Positions 1 through 7,952 of a DNA stretch of 35,349 nucleotides are shown one piece after another; positions within the stretch are counted from its first letter, which is position 1, and every line of letters starts with the position of its first letter. Under the pieces are notes generated by a model. The model had not been told where the DNA came from. It searched no databases and saw only the letters and a list, made by a program, of their open reading frames with translations. Location of the stretch: NCBI GenBank assembly GCA_013824585.1, contig PNOB01000004.1:1-35349 (forward strand). The letters are read 5' to 3'. Position numbers and translations under genes: made by a program. Origin of the DNA: Desulfobacterium sp. GTDB lineage: Bacteria; Desulfobacterota; Desulfobacteria; Desulfobacterales; SURF-7.

Positions 1-1029
1 GATGCTGCGCTTGTAAATGTTCCATTGATTCTTGAATTAGCTCTCAATCAGGGCAAAAGGTTTGGTTCCCGATTCAGGTCCGGGGCTAAAAGTATGCCGG
101 TCAAAAAAATGAAGTCCATGGATGATGTCAAAACCGCTTTTGAGGTTCAGCTTGCAGACCAGTTATCCCGGTTGATGAAAGATCTTCAAGCCATTGAAAT
201 TGCAAATCGAAAATACCATCCGACCCCTCTTTCAAGCTGCCTCCTGGACGGATGTCTTGAAAGCGGCATCTGCTCAACAGCAGGAGGCGCTCGCTATAAT
301 TTTTCCGGTATCCAGTGTGTGGCCCCTGCAGATACCGGCGATTCCCTTTATGCCATTGAAAAATCGGTATTTATGGATAAGAAAATTACGCTCCCTGCTC
401 TGGTGGAACAACTTATCCAGAATCTGCCGGACAAGCAACTCCGGGCTTATTTAAGAGGGATTGAAAAATTCGGCAATGATCATTCTGATGCGGATAAATG
501 GACGGTTTATGTGATTGATAAGTTTACCGATGAATTGAACCGATATCAAAATACCCGCGGCGGCCGTTATGTTACGGGCCTCTACTCGGTTACTTTACAT
601 GAATACTACGGAAGAATAACAGGTGCTCTTCCAAACGGCAGGAAAATGGGAGAGAGCTTTGCTTCAGGAATTTCTCCCTCCAATGGAATGGACAGGCTTG
701 GCCCGACAGCGCTCATCAATTCGATCAATCGAATCGATTTTACCAAAACCGCCAATGGAATCAACTTTAACCTGAAATTTGACAGCCAGACACTCCGGGG
801 ATCAACCGGTAAGCTTGCATTAAAAAACCTATTGTCAACCTATTTCAGAAAAGGAGGCATGCAGGCCCAGGTGAATGTCCTGGACCCAGCCATATTACTT
901 GCTGCAAAGGAAAATCCGGATCTGTATCCCAATCTTCTTGTCCGGGTTTCCGGTTATTCAGCCTATTTCAACGATCTTTCACCGAAAATGAAGGATGAAA
1001 TTATCCAGAGAAGCTGTCTTAAAAACTGA
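1..1029 (+). CDS. Glycyl radical enzyme (pyruvate formate-lyase-like family), C-terminal part; 5' end lies outside the window
   Basis: Frame is open from base 1 (DAALVNVPLILELALNQG...). Contains GGARYNFSGIQ...DSLYAI and the C-terminal glycyl radical motif RVSGYSAYF (Gly codon 952-954). Confidence 0.9.
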   Translation, partial: DAALVNVPLILELALNQGKRFGSRFRSGAKSMPVKKMKSMDDVKTAFEVQLADQLSRLMKDLQAIEIANRKYHPTPLSSCLLDGCLESGICSTAGGARYNFSGIQCVAPADTGDSLYAIEKSVFMDKKITLPALVEQLIQNLPDKQLRAYLRGIEKFGNDHSDADKWTVYVIDKFTDELNRYQNTRGGRYVTGLYSVTLHEYYGRITGALPNGRKMGESFASGISPSNGMDRLGPTALINSINRIDFTKTANGINFNLKFDSQTLRGSTGKLALKNLLSTYFRKGGMQAQVNVLDPAILLAAKENPDLYPNLLVRVSGYSAYFNDLSPKMKDEIIQRSCLKN

Positions 1030-2125
1030 CCGGTGAATGTTTCATCCCAAAAGCATTGGCAACCTCTTCACAGGTTAACTGCCCCTTGTAAACATTCAGG
1101 CCCTGTTCCAAAGCTGAATTTTCCTTCAGGGCTTTTTTCAAACCTTTATTCGCCAATTCCAGAACATATGAGAGAGTTGCATTGGTCAATGCATAGGTTG
1201 ATGTACGCGGTACAGCACCCGGCATATTGGCAACACAATAATGCACGATGTTATCAACAATATACATTGGATCATCATGGGTTGTGGGTTTGCTCGTTTC
1301 TGCGCATCCTCCCTGATCAATAGCAATATCAACCAATGCCGAACCGGGTTCCATGCCTTTAAGATAGTCTTTTTTGATCAGTTTGGGTGCTTTTGCTCCA
1401 GGTATCAATACCGCACCGATCACCAGATCTGCATTGAGAATACTTCGCTCCAGATTAACGGGATTTGACATCAATGTCACTGCTTGTGAATAAAAAAGAT
1501 GGTCTAGGTAGCGGAGTCTTTCCTGATTAATATCGAGAATGGTAACCCTGGCACCCATGCCAATGGCAACCTGTGCTGCATTAATCCCGGATATCCCTCC
1601 TCCGACAATGGTTACACGGGCAGGAGCAACACCCGGAACTCCGGATACAAGAAGTCCCTTTCCTCCATTTTTGGCTTCCAGACAGGCGCAACCCATTTGA
1701 ACAGAAAGCCTTCCGGCTACCGCACTCATGGGCGCAAGCAAGGGAAGAGATCCATTTTCAAGCTGAATGGTTTCATATGCGACTCCGATCACCTTTCGAT
1801 CCAGCAATACCTGGGTCAGTTTCTGATCCGCCGCAAGATGTAAAAATGTAAATAGAATCTGGCCTTCCTTCATCAAACCGAATTCCGGTTCAAGCGGTTC
1901 TTTCACCTTAATAATCAAGTCCGCTTCCGCCCAAACAGCATCCGGAGTATGTAGAATTCGGGCACCGGTTCGTACATACTCCTGATCGATAATTCCAGAA
2001 CCGTCGCCAGCCCCTTTTTCCACATAAACCGAATGCCCGCACTCTACAAGAGCCGCAACCCCGGCTGGTGTTAATGAAACCCTATTCTCCTTGACTTTTA
2101 TCTCTTTTGGAACCCCGATTTTCAT
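1019..2125 (-). CDS. ald: Alanine dehydrogenase
   Basis: [24 protein letters not shown]-terminus and a Rossmann region [28 protein letters not shown]; 368 aa. Confidence 0.93.
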   Translation of the reverse strand: MKIGVPKEIKVKENRVSLTPAGVAALVECGHSVYVEKGAGDGSGIIDQEYVRTGARILHTPDAVWAEADLIIKVKEPLEPEFGLMKEGQILFTFLHLAADQKLTQVLLDRKVIGVAYETIQLENGSLPLLAPMSAVAGRLSVQMGCACLEAKNGGKGLLVSGVPGVAPARVTIVGGGISGINAAQVAIGMGARVTILDINQERLRYLDHLFYSQAVTLMSNPVNLERSILNADLVIGAVLIPGAKAPKLIKKDYLKGMEPGSALVDIAIDQGGCAETSKPTTHDDPMYIVDNIVHYCVANMPGAVPRTSTYALTNATLSYVLELANKGLKKALKENSALEQGLNVYKGQLTCEEVANAFGMKHSPVSF

Positions 2126-2173
2126 GGTAAATTACCTCCTGGATCAAAAATGTGATAATGTCTACTTGCTTAT

Positions 2174-2881
2174 TTATTTCCCCGCCTTTGGATGTGAAGA
2201 AAGTGCATTTCTGATAAAATGCATCATTCCCTGAATGATTTTTTCATCATGGTCGTTAACTTCTTCACCGACGAATATCTTCATTCTCTCCCGAAAATAA
2301 TCGGTTGTATAAGAGTACTGTAATAAAAGGATCAAGTTATCCAAACAAAAGGAGGCAACATACTCATCAATTTCAGGATCAACGATTCCTGATTTTTTTG
2401 ATTCTGAGAGCATGGAACGATAAAACAGTGCAGAGATCGTTTCCATCTTGCGGGAAAGCAATATTGAAAGATGTGATAGCCCTTGGGAAGTAATATCAAG
2501 ATAGATCTGATTTAACTCCGGATATTTCTTTGTGTACTTCTGGGCAGCCCGTAAGAGTCTTTCAATTTTATCAAAAATATCCCCTTTTTCAAGATCGATT
2601 TCAGAAATTACCTTTTCAAGAACCTGATAACCGTAATCCATAACAGTCAAAAACAGGTCTTCCTTGGAATTGAAATAATTGTACATGGACCCGATACTGA
2701 CCCCTGCCTTTTTTGCAATAACATTGATATTCGCAGCTTTGAGTCCATGCTTTGCAAATTCCGAAACAGCCACAGTTTGGATTTTCTCCCGCTTTTCCGG
2801 AGAGATCTTTTGAAAAGCCTCTTTAAAGTGTTTAAGCTGTGTATATCCATCTTTTTGATCTATCTTATATCTATTTTTCAT
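2174..2881 (-). CDS. TetR/AcrR family transcriptional regulator
   Basis: N-terminal HTH: AVSEFAKHGLKAANINVIAKKAGVSIGSMYNYFNSKEDLF. Confidence 0.92.
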   Translation of the reverse strand: MKNRYKIDQKDGYTQLKHFKEAFQKISPEKREKIQTVAVSEFAKHGLKAANINVIAKKAGVSIGSMYNYFNSKEDLFLTVMDYGYQVLEKVISEIDLEKGDIFDKIERLLRAAQKYTKKYPELNQIYLDITSQGLSHLSILLSRKMETISALFYRSMLSESKKSGIVDPEIDEYVASFCLDNLILLLQYSYTTDYFRERMKIFVGEEVNDHDEKIIQGMMHFIRNALSSHPKAGK

Positions 2882-2935
2882 AAAACAAATTCCACTTGAC
2901 TTTTATACTCTGTTTTGTTTTAGTAAAAAAAATTA

Positions 2936-2951
2936 GAGTGAGTTATCACTC
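2936..2951. promoter_or_regulatory. Candidate operator palindrome GAGTGA-gtta-TCACTC between divergent tetR and SCP2-like genes
   Basis: Perfect 6-bp inverted arms with a 4-nt centre in the divergent intergenic region of the TetR gene. Confidence 0.4.
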
Positions 2952-3001
2952 ATTTTTTATGATAGCATATTTTTTCCCCCCAGACAATAGGAGGATTTTT
3001 C

Positions 3002-3763
3002 ATGGGTCATGAACTGATTAAAGCCCGACTCAACCTCTATGCTGTAATGAAAAACCTTGAAGATCTCGTGCAATTTGATCCGGAAATGGCCGCTCTATCA
3101 AAAACGTGGAATGTGTCCATACAGTTTTCCGTACTATTCGGGCCAAAGGCATTTATCGAGTTTCAAAACGGAAGATGCCGGGTAGAAAAAGGCAAGCTTT
3201 CCAAACCCACCATCAGGCTGTTTTTTATCTCTCCTGCACATTTAAACTGGATGATGGATGGCAAGGGATTTCCCATTCCCTTAAAAGGATTTACAAAAAT
3301 ACCATTCCTGAACGGCGATTTTCAAAAACTGACTAAGAAACTGGAATACTACCTTAAGCCGACAGATGATCTCCTGAAGGATGAAAAATACGTTGAACTC
3401 AATACCCGATTCACATTAAACACGGCTGCCCATGCCATTCCGGAAATTGGAAACCTGGATCGGATCGGCAAACATGCTGTCTCTCATATCCAGACCGGTG
3501 ATATTCTCATGAAGATTTTGCCGGATGGACCAGCCGTAACCTTACGGGTTCGAAACGGAATCATAACCCCCCTTCCAGAAGAGACAGACAGGCCCATGGC
3601 GTGCCTGTATATGAAAAACATACGGGTTGCAAACGATTTCCTGAATGCAAAACTGGATGCATTCACGGCGATAGCATCCGGTGATGTGATGATTAAAGGT
3701 CAAACCCCCATGCTGGATTCCATGGGTCTGATATTGGACAGAATCCCGGTCTATCTGGGGTAA
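3002..3763 (+). CDS. SCP2-like (sterol carrier/lipid-binding domain) protein
   Basis: Strong RBS (aggagg). Layout SIQFSVLFGPKAFIEFQNGRCRVEKGKLSKPTIRLFFISPAHLNWMMDGKG resembles SCP2 domains. Confidence 0.55.
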   Translation: MGHELIKARLNLYAVMKNLEDLVQFDPEMAALSKTWNVSIQFSVLFGPKAFIEFQNGRCRVEKGKLSKPTIRLFFISPAHLNWMMDGKGFPIPLKGFTKIPFLNGDFQKLTKKLEYYLKPTDDLLKDEKYVELNTRFTLNTAAHAIPEIGNLDRIGKHAVSHIQTGDILMKILPDGPAVTLRVRNGIITPLPEETDRPMACLYMKNIRVANDFLNAKLDAFTAIASGDVMIKGQTPMLDSMGLILDRIPVYLG

Positions 3764-3815
3764 GCATTGAACAGATGATAAAGGCTGTCTATCCGTAACA
3801 ATGAAGGAATTGCAT

Positions 3816-5066
3816 ATGAAATCATACCAATATTCAAAATCACAGGAACTGTTTAAACGAGCCGCAAAGGTTATTCCCTGCGGTATTTACGGGCATTTCA
3901 GTCCTGCCCCTCTTGTGCCCGCAACATCCTATCCATTTTATACAGCAAGATCTGCTGGTGCCAGATTCTGGGATGTGGATGGAAATGAGTTTATTGATTA
4001 CATGTGTGCTTACGGCCCCATGATTTTAGGATATAACCATCCAAATGTTGATCAGGCTGCTGCAAACCAAATCAAGTTATCCAATTGTACCACCGGTGCA
4101 CCCAGCGTCATGGTTGAACTGGCTGAGTTCATGGTGGACTTGATTCCAGCAGCAGACTGGGTGTTTTTTGCAAAAAACGGTGCTGATGTGACCAACTATT
4201 CAACCATGATTGCCCGGGATGCGACTGGAAGGAAAAAAATTGTTATGATCAAAGGCGCCTACCATGGAGCTTCCTCATGGATGCAGGCGCCGGGCCATCA
4301 TGGGACAATTGAAGAAGATGCTGAGAATATCATCCGTGTGCCTTGGAATGATGTTTCCGCATTTGAAAAAGCAATCGAGAACAATCCAGACGATATCGCC
4401 GGTTTTATTGCAACCCCTTATCATGTTCCAGCGTTTGCAGACAATGAACTGCCGGATGAAGGATATTGGAAAAAAATAGAATCCCTTTGCAGAAAAAATG
4501 GGATTGTTCTCATTGTCGATGACATACGTCACGGTTTTAGATTGAATATGGGAGGCTCCTGCAAATATTTCGGATTTACACCGGATCTGATATGCTTCTG
4601 CAAAGCCCTTGCAAACGGATACCCGATTTCCGCACTCATGGGGAGCCAAGCACTCAAAGATGTCACGGCACGGGTTTTTTACACCGGAAGCTATTGGTTC
4701 CAGGCAGAACCCATGGCTGCCGCCCTTGAAACCCTGAAAGAGCTGAAACGGATGGATGGCCCAAAAACAATATTATCCATTGGCAAAAAACTTTTAGATG
4801 GACTGGTTGATATGGCTAAAGGTTATGGGTATGATTTAAAGGTAACAGGCGCTCCCTCCATGCCCTACTTGAGAATCACCAATGATGAAAGCCTGATGCT
4901 TCACCAGGACTGGTGTGCTGAATGCACCCGACGAGGGGCCTACTTTACATCTCATCACAACTGGTTTCTTTCAACAGCCCATACAGATGAGGATATTCAG
5001 CAAACATTTACAATTGCAGATGATGCATTTCAATCCATCAAAAAGCAATATGGTAATCGATTTTAG
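3816..5066 (+). CDS. PLP-dependent class III aminotransferase (glutamate-1-semialdehyde aminomutase-like)
   Basis: GSA/class III layout: DGNEFIDYMCAYGPMILGYNHP, IKGAYHGASSWM, LIVDDIRHGFRL, FCKALANGYPISALMG (PLP Lys). ATG 3816 has a nearby AAGGA; ATG 3801 is an alternative start. Confidence 0.85.
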   Translation: MKSYQYSKSQELFKRAAKVIPCGIYGHFSPAPLVPATSYPFYTARSAGARFWDVDGNEFIDYMCAYGPMILGYNHPNVDQAAANQIKLSNCTTGAPSVMVELAEFMVDLIPAADWVFFAKNGADVTNYSTMIARDATGRKKIVMIKGAYHGASSWMQAPGHHGTIEEDAENIIRVPWNDVSAFEKAIENNPDDIAGFIATPYHVPAFADNELPDEGYWKKIESLCRKNGIVLIVDDIRHGFRLNMGGSCKYFGFTPDLICFCKALANGYPISALMGSQALKDVTARVFYTGSYWFQAEPMAAALETLKELKRMDGPKTILSIGKKLLDGLVDMAKGYGYDLKVTGAPSMPYLRITNDESLMLHQDWCAECTRRGAYFTSHHNWFLSTAHTDEDIQQTFTIADDAFQSIKKQYGNRF

Positions 5067-5127
5067 CACAAAGGGTAAAACAAAACGCAGCAAACACGAT
5101 AAAAATCCAGCACAACAGGAGGAGAAA

Positions 5128-5985
5128 ATGCCGGTTACAGATCAGGAAATCAAAGTATTACATGAAAAGGCATGCCAGTTACGGAAGGATATTATCGATA
5201 TCACTTACTGGGCCGGTGGGGCTCATATCGGTGGCGCCATGAGCATGGTTGAAATACTGATCCTTCTCTACTACAAGTATATGAAAATTGACCCAAAAAA
5301 TCCGACCTGGAAGGAGAGAGACCGGATGGTTCTGAGTAAAGGCCATGGCGGTGTGGGGTATGCCCCGCTGCTTGCCCGAAAAGGATATTTTGATTTTCAA
5401 GATCTGAAAGAATTCAACAAATTCAAGTCTCCATTTGGAATGCACCTGGACAGCCTGAAAGTGAAAGGCGTGGATGTTTCCACCGGCTCACTGGGTCATG
5501 GCCTTCCCATGGCAGTCGGGATGTCATTAGGAGCCAGGGTACAAAAACAGTCCTGGCTCACATACTGTATTTTAGGTGATGGCGAATGCAATGAAGGCTC
5601 GATCTGGGAAGCAGCCATGGCCGCCTCCCATTTTAAGCTGACCAACCTGATAACCTTTGTTGACCGGAATAGACTGATGATCGATGGAACAACAGAAGAG
5701 ATCATGGGACTTGAACCTTTTGTTGATAAATGGAAAGCGTTTGGTTTTGTTGTTAAGGAAGTGGATGGCCACAATTTCACCGCTCTTGCAGATGCAATCG
5801 AATCCGCCCAAAAAGAAACCAAAGCTCCGGTTGTCATCATCGCAAACACATTTAAGGGCAAGGGCGTTGACTTTATGGAAAACAATGTAAAGTGGCATTA
5901 CGGAGGTCTGGATACAGATCTGGTTGAAAAAGCAAAGGCATCTGTAGACCGAATGTATGAACAGGCGATTAACCTCAAAAAATAG
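5128..5985 (+). CDS. Transketolase, N-terminal (TPP-binding) subunit
   Basis: LSKGHGGVGYAPLL, GSLGHGLPMAVGMSLGA, LGDGECNEGSIWEAAM, DRNRLMIDGTTEEIM, KGKGVDFMENNVKWH; RBS aggagg before ATG 5128. Confidence 0.9.
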   Translation: MPVTDQEIKVLHEKACQLRKDIIDITYWAGGAHIGGAMSMVEILILLYYKYMKIDPKNPTWKERDRMVLSKGHGGVGYAPLLARKGYFDFQDLKEFNKFKSPFGMHLDSLKVKGVDVSTGSLGHGLPMAVGMSLGARVQKQSWLTYCILGDGECNEGSIWEAAMAASHFKLTNLITFVDRNRLMIDGTTEEIMGLEPFVDKWKAFGFVVKEVDGHNFTALADAIESAQKETKAPVVIIANTFKGKGVDFMENNVKWHYGGLDTDLVEKAKASVDRMYEQAINLKK

Positions 5986-6019
5986 TGACTTGTTTGACAA
6001 TAAAGAAGAGGAGGGCGCA

Positions 6020-7030
6020 ATGACAGAAGGCTTAACATGGACAGTCTATGATGCCGATACAATGACACAGTCAGAAATATATGGTGAAGTTCTTTGCCGG
6101 TTAGGAGAAGAAAACCCAAGAATTGTCGGTCTGTCGGCGGATCTGGCCAACTCCACAAAGATCGGAAAATTTGGCAAAAAATTCCCGGATCGTTTTTTTA
6201 ATGTTGGGATTGCCGAACAAAATCTTTTTGGTGTAGCCGCAGGTCTTGCCAAAACAGGTCTGATTCCCTTTGTCTCAACCATGGCAGCATTCACCGCCAT
6301 GAGGGGAGCGGAGCAAGTACGCACAGATATATGCTACCAGAACCTGAACTGTAAAATCATCGCCACCCATGCCGGCACCTCATTTGGCTCTGCCGGCACA
6401 ACCCACCATTGCACGGAAGATCTTGCAATCATGAGATCTTTCGCCAATATGACTGTGATTGCTCCGGCTGATGGAATTGAAACTGCAAAGGCTGTAAAAG
6501 CCTGTGTAGACTACCCTGGGCCAGTGTATATCCGCATTGGAAGAGGGTTTGAACCCAAATTTTATGAAAATGAGGAGTATGATTTTCAAATCGGAAAAGC
6601 GATTGAGGTGAACCCAGGTACGGATATTACCCTGATCTGCTGTGGCGTTACCGTACTACAGGCTGCTGAGGCTGCAAAATTTCTCAAAGAAAATGACGAC
6701 CTGAGTGTACGGGTGCTGAACATGCATACCATCAAACCACTGGATGAAGAAGCAGTGATGGCTGCTGTTACGGACACCAGAAGAATCATCACCTTTGAAG
6801 ATCATACGATTCTCGGGGGGCTTGGAAGCGCTGTTGCCGATGTAATCGCTGCAAGCGGCAAAGGCTGTGCCTTTTCCAAGGTTGGCATCCCTGACTGTTA
6901 CTGCATTGTAGGATATCCGGAAGATCTTTGCAGCCACTACAAGCTGGATACCGATGGAATCATTGACAAGGTTCGGGAAGTCATGAAAATGGATTTTGAA
7001 GAGGCTGATGACTGGGAAGATGAGGTATAA
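6020..7030 (+). CDS. Transketolase, C-terminal (pyrimidine-binding) subunit
   Basis: FFNVGIAEQNLFGVAAGLAKTG, NLNCKIIATHAG, MTVIAPAD, VYIRIGRG; RBS gaggagg before ATG 6020. Confidence 0.9.
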   Translation: MTEGLTWTVYDADTMTQSEIYGEVLCRLGEENPRIVGLSADLANSTKIGKFGKKFPDRFFNVGIAEQNLFGVAAGLAKTGLIPFVSTMAAFTAMRGAEQVRTDICYQNLNCKIIATHAGTSFGSAGTTHHCTEDLAIMRSFANMTVIAPADGIETAKAVKACVDYPGPVYIRIGRGFEPKFYENEEYDFQIGKAIEVNPGTDITLICCGVTVLQAAEAAKFLKENDDLSVRVLNMHTIKPLDEEAVMAAVTDTRRIITFEDHTILGGLGSAVADVIAASGKGCAFSKVGIPDCYCIVGYPEDLCSHYKLDTDGIIDKVREVMKMDFEEADDWEDEV

Positions 7031-7031
7031 C

Positions 7032-7808
7032 ATGGCTACTGAAAGAGATCTGCTGACCGCACGATTGTTTTTACGGGCGCTGTTTCCGGTGATGAAGGTT
7101 GTTCTTTCCGATGTTCCAAAAATGAAAAACCGTTTTAAGGATGTTACTGCAAAAATACAATTTGCAGCTCAAAACAGCGCGGGAGAAGTGGGTGCATATC
7201 TTGATTTTCAACAAGGGAACTTAGATATTGTTCAGGGGATCTGCTCGAATCCTGATATCTGTTTCGGGTTCGGCAGTGTAAAAAAAATGAACGATATGCT
7301 GGCTGGAAAACCGGTAATACCCAAAATTAAAGGCTTTCTGAAACTCGGGCTTTTAATCAAAATGTTCAGTCTTCTCCTGAGTCTGAAAATCCTGATGCCC
7401 AATGTAAGACCAACTGCCGATGATAAAAAACGGCTGAAGATCAAAATGACCATTTACATGATTACCACTGCACTCAGCCAGTATAATAAAGGTGGTGATC
7501 CGGAAATGATGCGCTGGACATCCAAACAGCCGGAGCGGATTTACCAAATGTCTGTCGATCATGAAGAAATCGCAGCATATCTCCGGGTAAAGGCGGGTAA
7601 AACAAAAGCCGGAAGAGGGTTTTACAAGCGCAGACGTCCCTTTGTGCATATGCGATTCAATGGGATTGACGGCGCGCTTCCGGTTATCCTGAATGAAGTG
7701 GATATGGTGACAGCAGTGAAAAACGAATATCTCCGTGTAGAAGGATCACCGGAATATGGACGCGATATCGGGGATTTCATGATGCGGATTCAGAATATGA
7801 TTACCTAA
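7032..7808 (+). CDS. Second SCP2-like lipid-binding domain protein
   Basis: ATG 7032 directly follows the transketolase C stop. AKIQFAAQN..GAYLDFQQGNLDIVQGICSNPDICFGFGSVKKMNDMLAGK is SCP2-like in layout. Confidence 0.55.
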   Translation: MATERDLLTARLFLRALFPVMKVVLSDVPKMKNRFKDVTAKIQFAAQNSAGEVGAYLDFQQGNLDIVQGICSNPDICFGFGSVKKMNDMLAGKPVIPKIKGFLKLGLLIKMFSLLLSLKILMPNVRPTADDKKRLKIKMTIYMITTALSQYNKGGDPEMMRWTSKQPERIYQMSVDHEEIAAYLRVKAGKTKAGRGFYKRRRPFVHMRFNGIDGALPVILNEVDMVTAVKNEYLRVEGSPEYGRDIGDFMMRIQNMIT

Positions 7809-7841
7809 GAACAACAAGGCCTTTTACCGCTGCTTTCATAA

Positions 7842-7921
7842 AATCCCCCTTTTGAGGGTAGGGGGGTGTACAACACCTGCTTTTTTACAGGTAGACACCC
7901 CCCCTACCCCAAGGGGGGAAT
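7842..7921. repeat. Long imperfect palindrome (C/G-tract REP/MITE-like) between convergent genes; may also terminate transcription
   Basis: Left arm tccccctttt-gagggtaggggggtgt, right arm acaccccccctaccccaaggggggaa, with central cacctg/caggt pairing. Confidence 0.65.
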
Positions 7922-7952
7922 AACTTTTAATGGAACAGTTTAGGTGCTTTTT

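Noticed and set aside
253-258. Cys-x-Glu (GCLE) in the GRE fragment as the catalytic cysteine motif
   Set aside because: It is only about 233 residues before the radical Gly and in the SCLLDGCLESG...GGARYN context found downstream of the true catalytic Cys; the catalytic site should be upstream of the window.
4275-4649. Antisense ORF (124 aa) inside the class III aminotransferase gene
   Set aside because: Overlaps a strong sense CDS completely; no RBS or protein family features.
5496-6000. Antisense ORFs of 129 and 142 aa inside the transketolase N gene
   Set aside because: Shadow ORFs of a conserved coding region.
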